From positions 3,473,001-3,537,000 of the forward strand of contig NZ_CP147247.1 in assembly GCF_002140975.2 (NCBI RefSeq): a stretch of DNA of 64,000 nucleotides, given 5' to 3'. The notes beneath the pieces were generated by a model. That model had not been told where the DNA came from. It did not search any database and saw nothing but the letters and a program-made list of their open reading frames with translations. The translations under genes and the position numbers were made by a program. This document shows positions 49,798-58,835 of the stretch, in pieces; position 1 is the stretch's first letter, and each line of letters begins with the position of its first letter. The DNA is from Enterococcus sp. 9E7_DIV0242. GTDB taxonomy: Bacteria; Bacillota; Bacilli; Lactobacillales; Enterococcaceae.

Positions 49798-50109
49798 ATG
49801 AACGAACAGGAAAAAAGCATTTTTCAAATCATTTCAGCAGCAGGCGATAGCAGAGGAGCTGCTTTTGAAGCACTGCGATTTGCTCGAAAAGGGATGTTTG
49901 ATGAAGCGGATCAAAAGATGAAGGAGGCCAAAGAAAGAAGCATCGCCGCACATGAGGAACAGACCACACTGATAACCAAGGAAATCAATGGTGAAAAAAC
50001 AGAGACGAGCCTGTTGATGGTTCATGCACAGGATCATTTAATGAATAGTCTACTGGCACGTGATCTGATTGAAGAAATGATCGAAATGTTGAAGGAACAG
50101 AAAAAATAG
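49798..50109 (+). CDS. PTS EIIA component, lactose/cellobiose family
   Basis: A 103-residue helical phosphocarrier of the Lac family. VHAQDHLMNSLLARDL near the C-terminus holds the phosphorylated histidine (H76, with H80 nearby). GDSRGAAFEALRFARKGMF is the typical first helix pair. It accepts phosphate from HPr and passes it to the EIIB encoded 21 bp downstream. Only five bases separate it from the regulator's stop. Confidence 0.93.
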   Translation: MNEQEKSIFQIISAAGDSRGAAFEALRFARKGMFDEADQKMKEAKERSIAAHEEQTTLITKEINGEKTETSLLMVHAQDHLMNSLLARDLIEEMIEMLKEQKK

Positions 50110-50130
50110 TCTTAGGAGAGGAAGAAGAGG

Positions 50131-50460
50131 ATGAAAACATTATTGGTTTGCGCAGGTGGTTTTTCAACCACAATGATGATGGAGGCAATGAAGAAGGTTG
50201 TCAAGGAATCAGCAAAATTGGAGGCAGAGGATTACCCGATGGAAGCCATTGGGGTCGATAAGTTGGATCGTTATATCAACGACTACGATGTGATTTTAGT
50301 GGGCCCACAATTGAGTCATAAGTATGACTACATCAAGGGAGAGGCTGAAAAAATCAATAAGCCGACTGTCCTGCTTACTTCGGATATCTACGGTTCGATG
50401 GATGGGGCAACGGTAATGAAGCAAGCGATTTTGGCTTATCGTAAAAGTCAGCAAAAATAA
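50131..50460 (+). CDS. PTS EIIB component, lactose/cellobiose family
   Basis: A 109-residue EIIB with the phospho-cysteine loop LLVCAGGFSTTMM (Cys7) and the conserved VILVGPQLSHKYDYIK segment. GGAGAGGAAGAGG precedes the ATG. It takes phosphate from the EIIA and gives it to the sugar bound by the EIIC encoded next. Confidence 0.93.
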   Translation: MKTLLVCAGGFSTTMMMEAMKKVVKESAKLEAEDYPMEAIGVDKLDRYINDYDVILVGPQLSHKYDYIKGEAEKINKPTVLLTSDIYGSMDGATVMKQAILAYRKSQQK

Positions 50461-50487
50461 TCATTCAATGAGTTGGAGGAGAAAAAA

Positions 50488-51828
50488 ATGGAACAACAAA
50501 AAGTATCCGCTTTTGATAAGGTCGAAGGATTTATTCGTAAAACCTTGGTACCTGTTGCCAATAAGGTAGACAACAATGTATACTTGACAGCCATCAAAAA
50601 AGGCATGGTCGTTTTAACACCGGCCTTACTTTTAGGATCGATTGCAGCAATTTTTCCATCGATTCCAGAATTTATCAAGGTATCAGCTATCCAGAATTGG
50701 TTCGATCAATACGGCTATATTTTTGGGCTTTTGTCTAAGGTATCCTTGGGCTTGGTTGGGTTATATGCTGTTCTGGCAATTGCGTATTTCCTGAGTGAAC
50801 AGCTGAAGCTGTATACGATTGGTTCGATGATTTTAGCAGCAATCGGTTTTCTGTTAGTTGCGATGGATGTGGATGAAAATGGCAATATCATTGCGACGCA
50901 TCTGGATTCTAAAGGGCTGTTTGCCGGTATATTTATTGCTATTATTTGTGTGAAAATTTATCAGTTCTTTACGAAGCATAAGCTTGTGATCAAAATGCCG
51001 GAAGGAGTGCCGGACTTCGTTTCCAGTTCCTTCGAGCTGATTACGCCTACTGCAGCCATTGGTGTTTTGTTTATCACGATTCGAGCAATTACGGATGGAA
51101 TGACAGGCGGTACCCTACTGCCTCAAGTGATTATGGAGATGTTAGCGCCAGCTATTGGCGGCTTGGATTCTATGTGGGTCATTTATCTGGTCTTGGTTTT
51201 GCGTCTGGTCTTCTGGTTTTTCGGGATTCATTCAGCAGTTTTATCCCCAATTTTATCCCCGATTGCCGTACAGTATCTATCTGAAAACATTGCGGCTCAT
51301 GAAGCAGGCGAACCGTTGACACACGTGATCACGGGCGGAACCTTGTCTGCTTTTGCGAACTTTACAGGGTCAGGTGTAACGATTGGTTTAGTTATTGCTA
51401 TGTTGGTTAGTAAGTCTTTGCGTTATAAAAAGGTGGGAGCGGTAGCCTTATTGCCATCCTTGTTTGGAATTAATGAGCCTGTTTTGTTTGGTGTACCGAT
51501 CATTTTAAATCCGGTATTGATGATCCCGTTCATTTTTGGCGGTGCTTTCGTCGGAATGATCCCGATGATTTGCATGAAATTAGGTTTGTTGAATTACCCA
51601 ATCTTTGATCCACCGTATGTTCCGGTATTTATGGAAGGCTTTTTGACAGGCTTCGATTGGCGAGCAATCATCATTCAGGTGGTTCAAGTTGGTTTATCCT
51701 TTGCCCTGTATCTACCTTTCTTCAAAGTGTTAGAGCGTCAAGAATTGGAACAAGAGAAAACAGCGAAAGAAGCAAGCACTGTTATTAGTGAAGAAGATGA
51801 AGCTTTGATAGCAGATCTGGATTTTTAA
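50488..51828 (+). CDS. PTS EIIC component, lactose/cellobiose family
   Basis: A 446-residue membrane transporter with about ten segments, beginning KVEGFIRKTLVPVANKVDNN. FWFFGIHSAVLSPI and FGINEPVLFGVPIILNP are the substrate-site motifs, homologous to the EIIC at 44481. ATG 50488 follows TTGGAGGAG; a TTG at 50473 is rejected because it lies at that site. It completes the PTS set; no phospho-glycosidase gene follows, and the next genes are peptidases. Confidence 0.92.
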   Translation: MEQQKVSAFDKVEGFIRKTLVPVANKVDNNVYLTAIKKGMVVLTPALLLGSIAAIFPSIPEFIKVSAIQNWFDQYGYIFGLLSKVSLGLVGLYAVLAIAYFLSEQLKLYTIGSMILAAIGFLLVAMDVDENGNIIATHLDSKGLFAGIFIAIICVKIYQFFTKHKLVIKMPEGVPDFVSSSFELITPTAAIGVLFITIRAITDGMTGGTLLPQVIMEMLAPAIGGLDSMWVIYLVLVLRLVFWFFGIHSAVLSPILSPIAVQYLSENIAAHEAGEPLTHVITGGTLSAFANFTGSGVTIGLVIAMLVSKSLRYKKVGAVALLPSLFGINEPVLFGVPIILNPVLMIPFIFGGAFVGMIPMICMKLGLLNYPIFDPPYVPVFMEGFLTGFDWRAIIIQVVQVGLSFALYLPFFKVLERQELEQEKTAKEASTVISEEDEALIADLDF

Positions 51829-51941
51829 AAGTAGTAACGGTTACACAATGGATTTAGCATCTATTTACTAAAAGCATGGTTGGGAAGAAGCGGTGTCAAC
51901 AAACCATTTTCTCAGCCATGTTTCATTTAGGAGGCAGAACG

Positions 51942-53018
51942 ATGAAAGCACGTATGAAGCGTCTTAGAGAGCGAATGGCTGAGCAGTCGATCGATTATTT
52001 GCTTGTAACAGACAAGGCCAATCGTCGCTACTTATCAGGCTTTACTGGTTCGAATGGTTTCTTGCTTGTTGGGCAAAGTAAAAACTATCTGATTATTGAT
52101 GGACGCTATACAGAGCAAGCACAACAGCAAGTAAAAGAAAGTGAAATTCTGACTATTTCAGCTTCAAAGAATCAATGGGATTATCTCTCTGAGATTACCT
52201 CACATAAAAAAATAGGCTTTGAAGTGGAGACGATTTCTTATACGACCTTTAAAGCATTAGAAGCCAAAGCAAAGGAATCAGGGAGTCAACTCATTGAAAC
52301 AAAGCGTTGGATAGACGAATTGCGCATGGTTAAGTCCGAGCAAGAGCTTAGTTACCTGAGACAAGCTGCCAAGCTTGCGGATCAAACCTTTGCCTATATC
52401 ACGACGATCATCAAGCCGGGCATGTCAGAGATTGATGTTGCAAACGAAATCGATTATTACAGTAAACGAATTGGCAGTGAAGGTCCGGCATTTGAAACAA
52501 TTGTTGCTTCTGGCACTCGTACAGCACTGCCTCATGCACATGCTTCAAAAAAAATCATTCAGGAAAATGAATTGATCATGATCGACTTCGGATGTATTGT
52601 CAACGGCTATTATTCAGATATGACTCGGACATTTGCCTTGGGCTTGGTAGACGATACAATAAAAAATACCTATGAAAAGGTACTTGCTGCACAGAAGAAG
52701 GCAATTCAAGCTGTTCGTGTTGGAAAGGCTGTGAAGGAGCTTGATAAAATTGCTCGTGATTGTCTTACAAAAGAACAGTTGGGACGGTATTTTTCACATG
52801 GGTTAGGCCACGGAATTGGACTGACCTGCCATGAGTATCCAGCTGTTACTAGTGAGGCTGAAGAAGAAATCATTTCGGGCATGGTGTTTACAATAGAACC
52901 TGGTGTCTATCTTCCCGAAACGTTTGGTATTCGAATCGAGGATGATGTCTATATCAATTCAGAAGGTGTAGCAGAATGTCTGACACAAACAAAAAAAGAG
53001 TGGTTGGTGATTGAATGA
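51942..53018 (+). CDS. M24 family Xaa-Pro aminopeptidase
   Basis: A 358-residue peptidase: an N-terminal creatinase-like domain (residues 1-120) and a pita-bread M24 domain. The metal ligands are visible in LIMIDFGCIVNGYYSDMTRTF (two aspartates), GLGHGIGL (histidine), FTIEPGVYLPE (glutamate) and IRIEDDVYI (glutamate). It removes N-terminal residues before proline in the cytosol. ATG 51942 follows TAGGAGG. It overlaps the M42 gene by four bases. Membership in a PTS operon is unusual. Confidence 0.9.
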   Translation: MKARMKRLRERMAEQSIDYLLVTDKANRRYLSGFTGSNGFLLVGQSKNYLIIDGRYTEQAQQQVKESEILTISASKNQWDYLSEITSHKKIGFEVETISYTTFKALEAKAKESGSQLIETKRWIDELRMVKSEQELSYLRQAAKLADQTFAYITTIIKPGMSEIDVANEIDYYSKRIGSEGPAFETIVASGTRTALPHAHASKKIIQENELIMIDFGCIVNGYYSDMTRTFALGLVDDTIKNTYEKVLAAQKKAIQAVRVGKAVKELDKIARDCLTKEQLGRYFSHGLGHGIGLTCHEYPAVTSEAEEEIISGMVFTIEPGVYLPETFGIRIEDDVYINSEGVAECLTQTKKEWLVIE

Positions 53019-54070
53019 AGCTAAAGAAACGATTGATCGAGTTGTCGAACATAGATGGAATTGCCGGGAGAGAAGACGCGGTCGGAAAATATCTTGCCAC
53101 ATCGATTTCACAAAACAGCGAGCAAGATGCATTCAAAAATTATTATTTTGGAGACCTAACTACAGAAAAAAAGAAGATTGCCGTGTATGCTCATTTGGAT
53201 GAGGTTGGTTTTTTTGTACGAGACATCAATCCGGAGGGCTTCATCTATTTTCAGCCTCTCGGAGGTTGGTGGGGACATGTGATGTTGGGGCAATCCGTTC
53301 GTATTACTGCGCGGAAAAACAAGCGTGTCGTTCAAGGAATCATAGGAACGTTACCGGAAGGGTCGGTAATGGGAGAAGCGGTTGTTTCCATTGATAAGAT
53401 GTATATCGATTTAGGTGTAGAGAGTAGAGAGGAGGTTGCGGAGCTAGGCATTCAGATTGGCGATATGATCACACCGAATACACTTGCCAGTGAAAGTGTT
53501 AACGGAAAATATATTATCGGTAAAGCGCTGGATAATCGAGTTGGTTGTAGTGTAATGGCAGAGGTGTTGGATTACTTTTACGAGCACCCATTGTCGCAAC
53601 TAGAGGTGATCGGTGTAGCCACCGCTCAAGAAGAGGTTGGTACTCGAGGCTCTAAGGTGGCCGCACCGAGAGTTCGAGGCGATATCAATATTATTATTGA
53701 TGTAGCTAATGGGAAGGATACGCCTAAAGCAGCGGCCAGAAAAACAAGGATATTAGGGAAAGGGCCAGGTATCTGTCTTTATGACAAAACAGCTCTCGCC
53801 AATATGGAGCTGGCAGATGCCTTACAAGAGACCGCTGAAGAGGAGCAGGTACCTTGGCAATTTGATCAGCTTACTGGTGGCGGAACCGACGCCGGAGCTA
53901 TTCAACTCTATGAAGGCCAGCCGACAATCGTTTTAAGTATTCCCGTTCGTTACTGTCATTCGTGGCATTCATTGGTTAGTATAGACGATTGTAAGAACAC
54001 GATAGCGCTGATTTGTCGTTACATTGAAAAGGTAGAGAGAAAGCTGAGGGATTCAGATGACACACTTTGA
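53015..54070 (+). CDS. M42 family aminopeptidase (glutamyl aminopeptidase/PepA-like)
   Basis: A 351-residue metallopeptidase: AHLDEVGFFV (first metal histidine and aspartate), GKALDNRVGC (bridging aspartate; most relatives have DDR here), AQEEVGTRG (catalytic glutamates), IIDVANG and the final histidine in RYCHSWHS. The usual RY.HS.VE is altered to RYCHSWHSLVS. It begins in the stop of the M24 gene (ATGA) and ends 14 bp inside the next gene, so the three enzymes are translationally coupled. It probably trims peptides or peptide-like conjugates. Confidence 0.88.
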   Translation: MKLKKRLIELSNIDGIAGREDAVGKYLATSISQNSEQDAFKNYYFGDLTTEKKKIAVYAHLDEVGFFVRDINPEGFIYFQPLGGWWGHVMLGQSVRITARKNKRVVQGIIGTLPEGSVMGEAVVSIDKMYIDLGVESREEVAELGIQIGDMITPNTLASESVNGKYIIGKALDNRVGCSVMAEVLDYFYEHPLSQLEVIGVATAQEEVGTRGSKVAAPRVRGDINIIIDVANGKDTPKAAARKTRILGKGPGICLYDKTALANMELADALQETAEEEQVPWQFDQLTGGGTDAGAIQLYEGQPTIVLSIPVRYCHSWHSLVSIDDCKNTIALICRYIEKVERKLRDSDDTL

Positions 54071-55223
54071 TCGCATCGTATCAAGGTACGGAACTTATTC
54101 AACGCAATGGGACTATGTACAGGACCGTTTCGGAGAGAAAGAGCTGTTACCATTTTCAATTTCCGACATGGATTTTGAAATCCCTAGCGGCACAAAAGAA
54201 GTACTCGCCCATGCAGTAGAAAGAGGGCTGTTTGGCTATACGCGTTGGAATCACCATGCCTTCAAAGGCGCTATCCGTAGTTGGTTTCAGCGACGTTTCC
54301 AAACAGAACTGGAGGAAGAATGGATCAGCTACAGTCCAAGTGTCATCTATAGCCTCTCGGTATTTATTCAACTGCTGTCAAGAAAAGGCGGGAAGGTTGT
54401 CACACTGACCCCTTGTTACGATGCTTTTTTCAATGTACTGAAAGAAAATCATCAAGAGCTACTTGCTGTCAGTTTACAAAGAGAAGCAAAGTTCAGTATT
54501 GATTTCAATGAGTTAGAGGAATGCTTTAAAAGAGAAAACCCCGAAATATTTCTGCTGTGTAATCCTCATAATCCGACAGGTAGAGCCTTTACGGAAGAAG
54601 AGCTAGGTTGTATGGTCGACCTATGCAATCAGTATCAAGTGGCAATTATCAGTGATGAGATCCATATGGATATTTTGCGAAAAGGAATTTCCCATATCCC
54701 GATTCTCGCCCTTAAGGATAAAATCAAGGTTCCTGTTGTTCTGCTATCTTCTGCATCGAAAACCTTCAATAGCCCTGGGTTGGGTTGTTCATATACGATT
54801 GTTCCAGATGACCAATTGAGAGAGCAGTTTTTGAAGGTGCTCAAAGGTCGAGATGGTTTGTCCTCTGTTCCTTATTTAGGCATGTTGGCATTACAAGATT
54901 GCTATAACAATCAGGAAGGATGGTTGAATGAACTGAATCAATACCTTGATGGAAACTTTCAAGTAATGACTGATTTATTAAAATCAACGGATTCCATCAT
55001 TTCTTATATACCAGAAGCAACCTATCTTGCCTGGTTAGATCTTACCAATGTTCCCTTTTCGATGGACAAGTTGCAGCAGATTCTTGTTCATCAGGAAAAA
55101 GTAGCGATCATGAGGGGCGATACCTATGGAGAAGAAGGCAAAAAGTATCTCCGATTAAATTTGGGCGCACCAAGAGAAAAAATTATTGATGGGCTGGAGC
55201 GGTTATTAAGAGCTGTTCAATGA
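54057..55223 (+). CDS. PatB/MalY-type PLP-dependent C-S lyase
   Basis: A 388-residue fold-type I PLP enzyme. FSISDMDFEIPSG at the N-terminus and FGYTRW are hallmarks of the MalY/PatB group. The PLP lysine is K235 (SSASKTFN), D200 (IISDEIHMD) binds the pyridine nitrogen, and NPHNPTG (residues 169-175) is also present. The group cleaves the C-S bond of cystathionine or of cysteine S-conjugates, giving pyruvate, ammonia and a thiol. It overlaps the M42 gene by 14 bp and ends the operon. Confidence 0.9.
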   Translation: MTHFDRIVSRYGTYSTQWDYVQDRFGEKELLPFSISDMDFEIPSGTKEVLAHAVERGLFGYTRWNHHAFKGAIRSWFQRRFQTELEEEWISYSPSVIYSLSVFIQLLSRKGGKVVTLTPCYDAFFNVLKENHQELLAVSLQREAKFSIDFNELEECFKRENPEIFLLCNPHNPTGRAFTEEELGCMVDLCNQYQVAIISDEIHMDILRKGISHIPILALKDKIKVPVVLLSSASKTFNSPGLGCSYTIVPDDQLREQFLKVLKGRDGLSSVPYLGMLALQDCYNNQEGWLNELNQYLDGNFQVMTDLLKSTDSIISYIPEATYLAWLDLTNVPFSMDKLQQILVHQEKVAIMRGDTYGEEGKKYLRLNLGAPREKIIDGLERLLRAVQ

Positions 55224-55300
55224 GAGTGGCAAAGAAGTGTGCACCACTGAGAAATACGTGTCAATTTATGGAAACTACTTGTAAAGGTTTATGAGATGCC

Positions 55301-55361
55301 CCCGTTTTCGCAGAAGGTACCATTATTATATGGTCGTGTTTCCTGCATAACGGGTGTTTTT
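55301..55361 (+). terminator. Terminator of the PTS-peptidase-lyase operon
   Basis: A layered stem: CCCGTT (55301-55306) with AACGGG (55349-55354), GCAG (55310-55313) with CTGC (55343-55346), ACCAT with ATGGT inside, and a T run after it. Confidence 0.65.
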
Positions 55362-55378
55362 CTAAGATTCTTTAAATG

Positions 55379-55436
55379 AATAGACTAAGCCGCGAAGTCC
55401 TCCTGTCAGATGGGCTTCGCGGCTTAGTCTATTTAT
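55379..55436. terminator. Bidirectional terminator, 19-bp stem
   Basis: The arm 55379-55397 pairs perfectly with 55415-55433. It lies between two converging genes, and on the minus strand its A/T flank supplies a T run after the regulator's stop. Confidence 0.88.
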
Positions 55437-56908
55437 TCACTTTTGTGATCGATTCTTTTTAGCATTTTTTCATAGTATTTTTTTTCAATCGCTGCTTTTA
55501 TATAGCTCAGCTCATCTTCTTGAGGTAATGGTTGAGTATAAAGAGTCGGAAGATCAATTGAATAAGGAGTGTATGTATCACTAATAAGTAGATCGGCTTG
55601 TGTTTCATCTGTCACAATTGTGACTGGCACCATACTGAACTTAGTGACCTTTTCTTGCAAATAAGTCGTCGCTAGATAACCGAGTTTCGAAAAAATATGG
55701 ATGCGAACGGGCTGATTAAAACTTGTAAGAAAGCTATGTATAAAAAAGGTGTATCCTAAAGAAAATGTAGCAGTAAATCCTTTGGGACTAAATGAGTGAA
55801 ACAGAGGTTCCGCTGTTATCTCCTCAAAAAAAACATCGATTTTTTTATTTAACGCATCATTTTCTAAAATCACTAAATTATAGTCAGACATTCGACGAAT
55901 CCAATGAACCTGCCCTTTAAAAACGAAACTTACCGCATGAGCATTGAGTATCACTTGATACATATAATTGAAACCAGAAGAGTCAATGGTCAATTGGAAA
56001 AAATCAATAAAGTGGGTAATCCACATAAATGAGATCTTCTCAATCGTAGTTTCAAATTGATCTATAGTATCGGGAATAGTAACCTTTGAAATTATCTGTT
56101 GATCGGAGAAAAGCCCCATTATTGAGTTGAAGATGACATAGAGACAGTGCTTTTCGTTGGCTAATAGTTCTTCTTCCAAAGCAAATTCATGAAACAACTG
56201 TTCAAATATGTTATTCCAAGAATAAAGAAAATCTGATTCTGCGATAGGAAAAGTTTTAATGCTATCTATTTCGTCTCGTTGAGTAATGTAATTTTTAGCA
56301 TGTAGTCGAAAGTAAGTAATGGTAAGCCACAGATTAGTAAAAGTAGGATATCTTTTCTCCCCATTGACCGTTAGAAAATTGGGGATGCTTAGATAATTTT
56401 GGACATCATTTAACAAGTAATAGTAAAATGTCCGAATTTGACGTTCAGAACCACGAAATTTTTTTTCAGATTTTAAGTCTAAATCAATTTGCAGAACTTG
56501 AAGGTGTTCTTTTAGCTGAGGAAGCTTTCGATAGACAGATGGGATACTAATGAAATTCTTTTCAGCAAAATCTTCGATCGAGATAAATTGTCCCATTAGA
56601 ATCTCGATCATCAATTTGAAATTGATGGATCGTTCATAATACATAGCTTTGAAAGCATTTCTGTCAAAATTAAATGGGACAATTAGTGTGATACTTCCTT
56701 GAGAGTCCACCTGTAAATCCAGTTTCACTGGTGCGTTTATCTGTCGATTATCTTCCATAATACGAAGCAGATATTTATGAATAATTCTTCTATCTGTACT
56801 CAATTTTTTTGAAAGATAAGCAATTGTCAAATCAGGATTGCTTCGCTCTTTTAGCAAAACAAGGAGTAGATCATAAGCTCGGCTGTCATCCTTCTCAAAT
56901 AATTTCAC
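55433..56908 (-). CDS. Mga-like transcriptional regulator
   Basis: A 491-residue cytosolic protein. An N-terminal winged HTH (residues 25-55, LTIAYLSKKLSTDRRIIHKYLLRIM), a second Mga-type HTH near 110-135 (FAEKNFISIPSVYRKLPQLKEHL), a long helical middle, and a C-terminal alpha/beta part. It faces away from the recombinase at 57411 across a 502-bp gap, so it may regulate the surface-protein locus to the right or be affected by the proposed inversion. The start ATG at 56908 follows AAGGGGGTC on the minus strand. Confidence 0.78.
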   Translation of the reverse strand: MKLFEKDDSRAYDLLLVLLKERSNPDLTIAYLSKKLSTDRRIIHKYLLRIMEDNRQINAPVKLDLQVDSQGSITLIVPFNFDRNAFKAMYYERSINFKLMIEILMGQFISIEDFAEKNFISIPSVYRKLPQLKEHLQVLQIDLDLKSEKKFRGSERQIRTFYYYLLNDVQNYLSIPNFLTVNGEKRYPTFTNLWLTITYFRLHAKNYITQRDEIDSIKTFPIAESDFLYSWNNIFEQLFHEFALEEELLANEKHCLYVIFNSIMGLFSDQQIISKVTIPDTIDQFETTIEKISFMWITHFIDFFQLTIDSSGFNYMYQVILNAHAVSFVFKGQVHWIRRMSDYNLVILENDALNKKIDVFFEEITAEPLFHSFSPKGFTATFSLGYTFFIHSFLTSFNQPVRIHIFSKLGYLATTYLQEKVTKFSMVPVTIVTDETQADLLISDTYTPYSIDLPTLYTQPLPQEDELSYIKAAIEKKYYEKMLKRIDHKSE

Positions 56909-57410
56909 CTTAAGACCCCCTTGATAGAAACAATGATAAAATGGTAGAACTTTCTTTTTTACTATATCACAATTTATTTTTGATTGTATAATCGATAAAT
57001 ATAATTATTATCGTTTTTTACATAAAAATATAGGAGAAGTGTTATTGTTTGGCGATTAAAAATAGTATAAATTATTTTGTGGGAGAAAAACTTTAATAGA
57101 ATGTGGAATGAAACGGTGGGGGAAAGATGTTTTTTTCTTTTATGTAGCGCATTTAAGAGAAATAAAGAGGAATTTATCATGCTGTAAAAAAAATATTTTG
57201 TTTTAACTGTAAATTTAAAAATATTTCAATAAAACGATTATATTAACATGATAATGCACTTTGTTTATTTAGTCTACAAGGAAAACAATAATATTTTTTC
57301 ATTATTTTGCGAATAAATAGAAAAAAATGAGAATTTATTGTAAGAAACAAGCTTTTTTTTACGCCGTCAAAAAAATAGTCAAAAATTGAATGCGAATGAG
57401 GGAGATTTTT
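56909..57410. other. AT-rich divergent region containing a recombination-type site
   Basis: No gene is seen in these 502 bp. They hold the first core-type site (57132-57162), very AT-rich sequence, a minus-strand TATAAT (57237-57242) and GATAAT on the plus strand (57250-57255), neither with a good -35 box. CGCCGTCA at 57362-57369 recurs directly at 58639-58646, after the recombinase gene. Confidence 0.5.
57132..57162 (+). other. Recombinase core-type site, left copy
   Basis: The arm at 57132-57143, spacer GTAGCGC (57144-57150) and arm ATTTAAGAGAAA (57151-57162) form an imperfect inverted repeat around 7 bp. The 17 bases 57142-57158 are the exact reverse complement of 58704-58720. It is the degenerate member of the pair. 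Confidence 0.65.
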
Positions 57411-58550
57411 ATGCCTAGAAAAGGTGAGAATATTTACAAAAGAAAAGATGGTCGTTATGAAGGCCGATATATAAAAGCTCGATCCTTGGATGGTCAAATC
57501 AAGTATGGCTATATCTATGGGAAAAAGTATGCGGATGTAAAGCAAGAGTTGACCTTGCTCAAAGCTCAATTCACGTTTGCACAGAACAAGAGATTGAATG
57601 CTTCAGAAACAGTAAGAAGCTGGATGCTTTATTGGATAGAAACGAGTATTAAAAACCAGGTAAAGTTATCTACATATATGAACTATCGTGGTCATCTAGA
57701 GCGTTATATACTACCAAGTCTTGGAGAAAAGCAATTGATTGCTTTACAATCCCAAGATGTTGAACGGTTTATAAAATATCTCTCTTCTCTAGAATTATCG
57801 CCTTTGACTATCCGATGTATTTTCAATATTTTAAAAAGCGGGTTAAAAAAAGCACGACTTTCTTCTTATATATATGAGAATCCTTGTGACAATGTCAGTT
57901 TACCAAAATTTAATCGAAAAAAGGTGACTGCTTTAGATATCGATACACAAAAAGAGTTAGAGCATTTAGCGTTAGAAAAGGGCTGCTTCGCGATTATTCT
58001 TTCCTTATATACAGGAATGAGAATCGGTGAAATCAGCGGGCTGAAATGGTCAGATATTGATTTTAAAAATGATGTGCTTTATGTTAATCAGATTGTTGTA
58101 CGTGTACCAGTACCAGATCAACACTTTAAAACCAAAGTAATGTTGGGTTCTCCTAAAACTAGAGCCTCTATTCGGGCAATTCCGATTGCACCGAATTTGA
58201 AACGCTATTTGAAAACGATCAGAACAAACAAATCTGAATTTGTTATTCCTTGTGGCGACAGTTTTTCAGAGCCGCGAATCATCAACTACCATTTCAAAAA
58301 AATCGTGGAACAGATGGGACGCAAAGAGATTCACTTTCATATGCTTCGCCATACATTTGCGACAAGGTGCGTAGAGAAAGGGGTCGATATTGCTTCGCTA
58401 AGCATGATTCTCGGGCATTCTTCAACAAAAATGACATTGGATACATATACTGATTCTATGTGGGAAACAAGGAAGCAAGCAGTATCTATTATTGATAAAC
58501 AGCTTCAAGACAACGATTTCTTCAATAATTTTATGAAAAAAGTTAGCTGA
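57411..58550 (+). CDS. Tyrosine recombinase (integrase family)
   Basis: A 379-residue recombinase. An N-terminal AP2-like arm-binding region (residues 1-50, PRKGENIYKRKDGRYEGRYI), a SAM-like core-binding domain (about 60-160), and a catalytic domain with the full set R204 (TGMRIGE), K249 (SPKTRAS), H310-x-x-R313 (HMLRH), H336 (GHSS) and nucleophile Y346 (DTYTD). ATG 57411 follows GAGGGAG. No excisionase, phage or plasmid genes accompany it. It is flanked by two core-type sites in inverted orientation and is followed by a terminator, which favours an inversion system over an integrated element. Confidence 0.92.
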   Translation: MPRKGENIYKRKDGRYEGRYIKARSLDGQIKYGYIYGKKYADVKQELTLLKAQFTFAQNKRLNASETVRSWMLYWIETSIKNQVKLSTYMNYRGHLERYILPSLGEKQLIALQSQDVERFIKYLSSLELSPLTIRCIFNILKSGLKKARLSSYIYENPCDNVSLPKFNRKKVTALDIDTQKELEHLALEKGCFAIILSLYTGMRIGEISGLKWSDIDFKNDVLYVNQIVVRVPVPDQHFKTKVMLGSPKTRASIRAIPIAPNLKRYLKTIRTNKSEFVIPCGDSFSEPRIINYHFKKIVEQMGRKEIHFHMLRHTFATRCVEKGVDIASLSMILGHSSTKMTLDTYTDSMWETRKQAVSIIDKQLQDNDFFNNFMKKVS

Positions 58551-58566
58551 CTTATTAGCTGATAAA

Positions 58567-58608
58567 AGTTGGGCAAATGAGGAAATGACCTCTTGCCCAG
58601 CTTTTTTA
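58567..58608 (+). terminator. Terminator of the recombinase gene
   Basis: AGTTGGGCAA (58567-58576) pairs with TTGCCCAGCT (58593-58602), with GAGG/CCTC inside and six T residues after it. Confidence 0.85.
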
Positions 58609-58692
58609 TTATTTAAATAACAAAAGTTCTTTATTTTTTCGCCGTCATAAGCCCCGTCAGTATGGGGCAAATAGATTGCTATTTTAATGAAA

Positions 58693-58737
58693 ATCAGCAG
58701 TTTTCTTAAATGCGCTACATTTAAGAAAACTGCTGAT
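58693..58737 (-). other. Recombinase core-type site, right copy (perfect 19-bp arms)
   Basis: Arms 58693-58711 and 58719-58737 are perfect inverted repeats around the 7-bp asymmetric spacer GCGCTAC (58712-58718), which is the reverse complement of the left site's GTAGCGC. No T run follows the arms, and a terminator already lies upstream, so a terminator role is unlikely. Confidence 0.7.
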
Positions 58738-58835
58738 AAAAAAGAACGATTAAGGTTCTTAATTGACTTTTTATTTTATATTAATATGTTTTTTTCTGCA
58801 AATATTTGACACTGAGAAAAGAAAGGAAAAAAAGC

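Noticed and set aside
57362..58646. CGCCGTCA direct repeat on both sides of the recombinase as attL/attR ends
   Set aside because: Eight bases is too short for a claim, and the 17-bp inverted word with a shared spacer is a far better candidate. It could still be an arm-type binding site.
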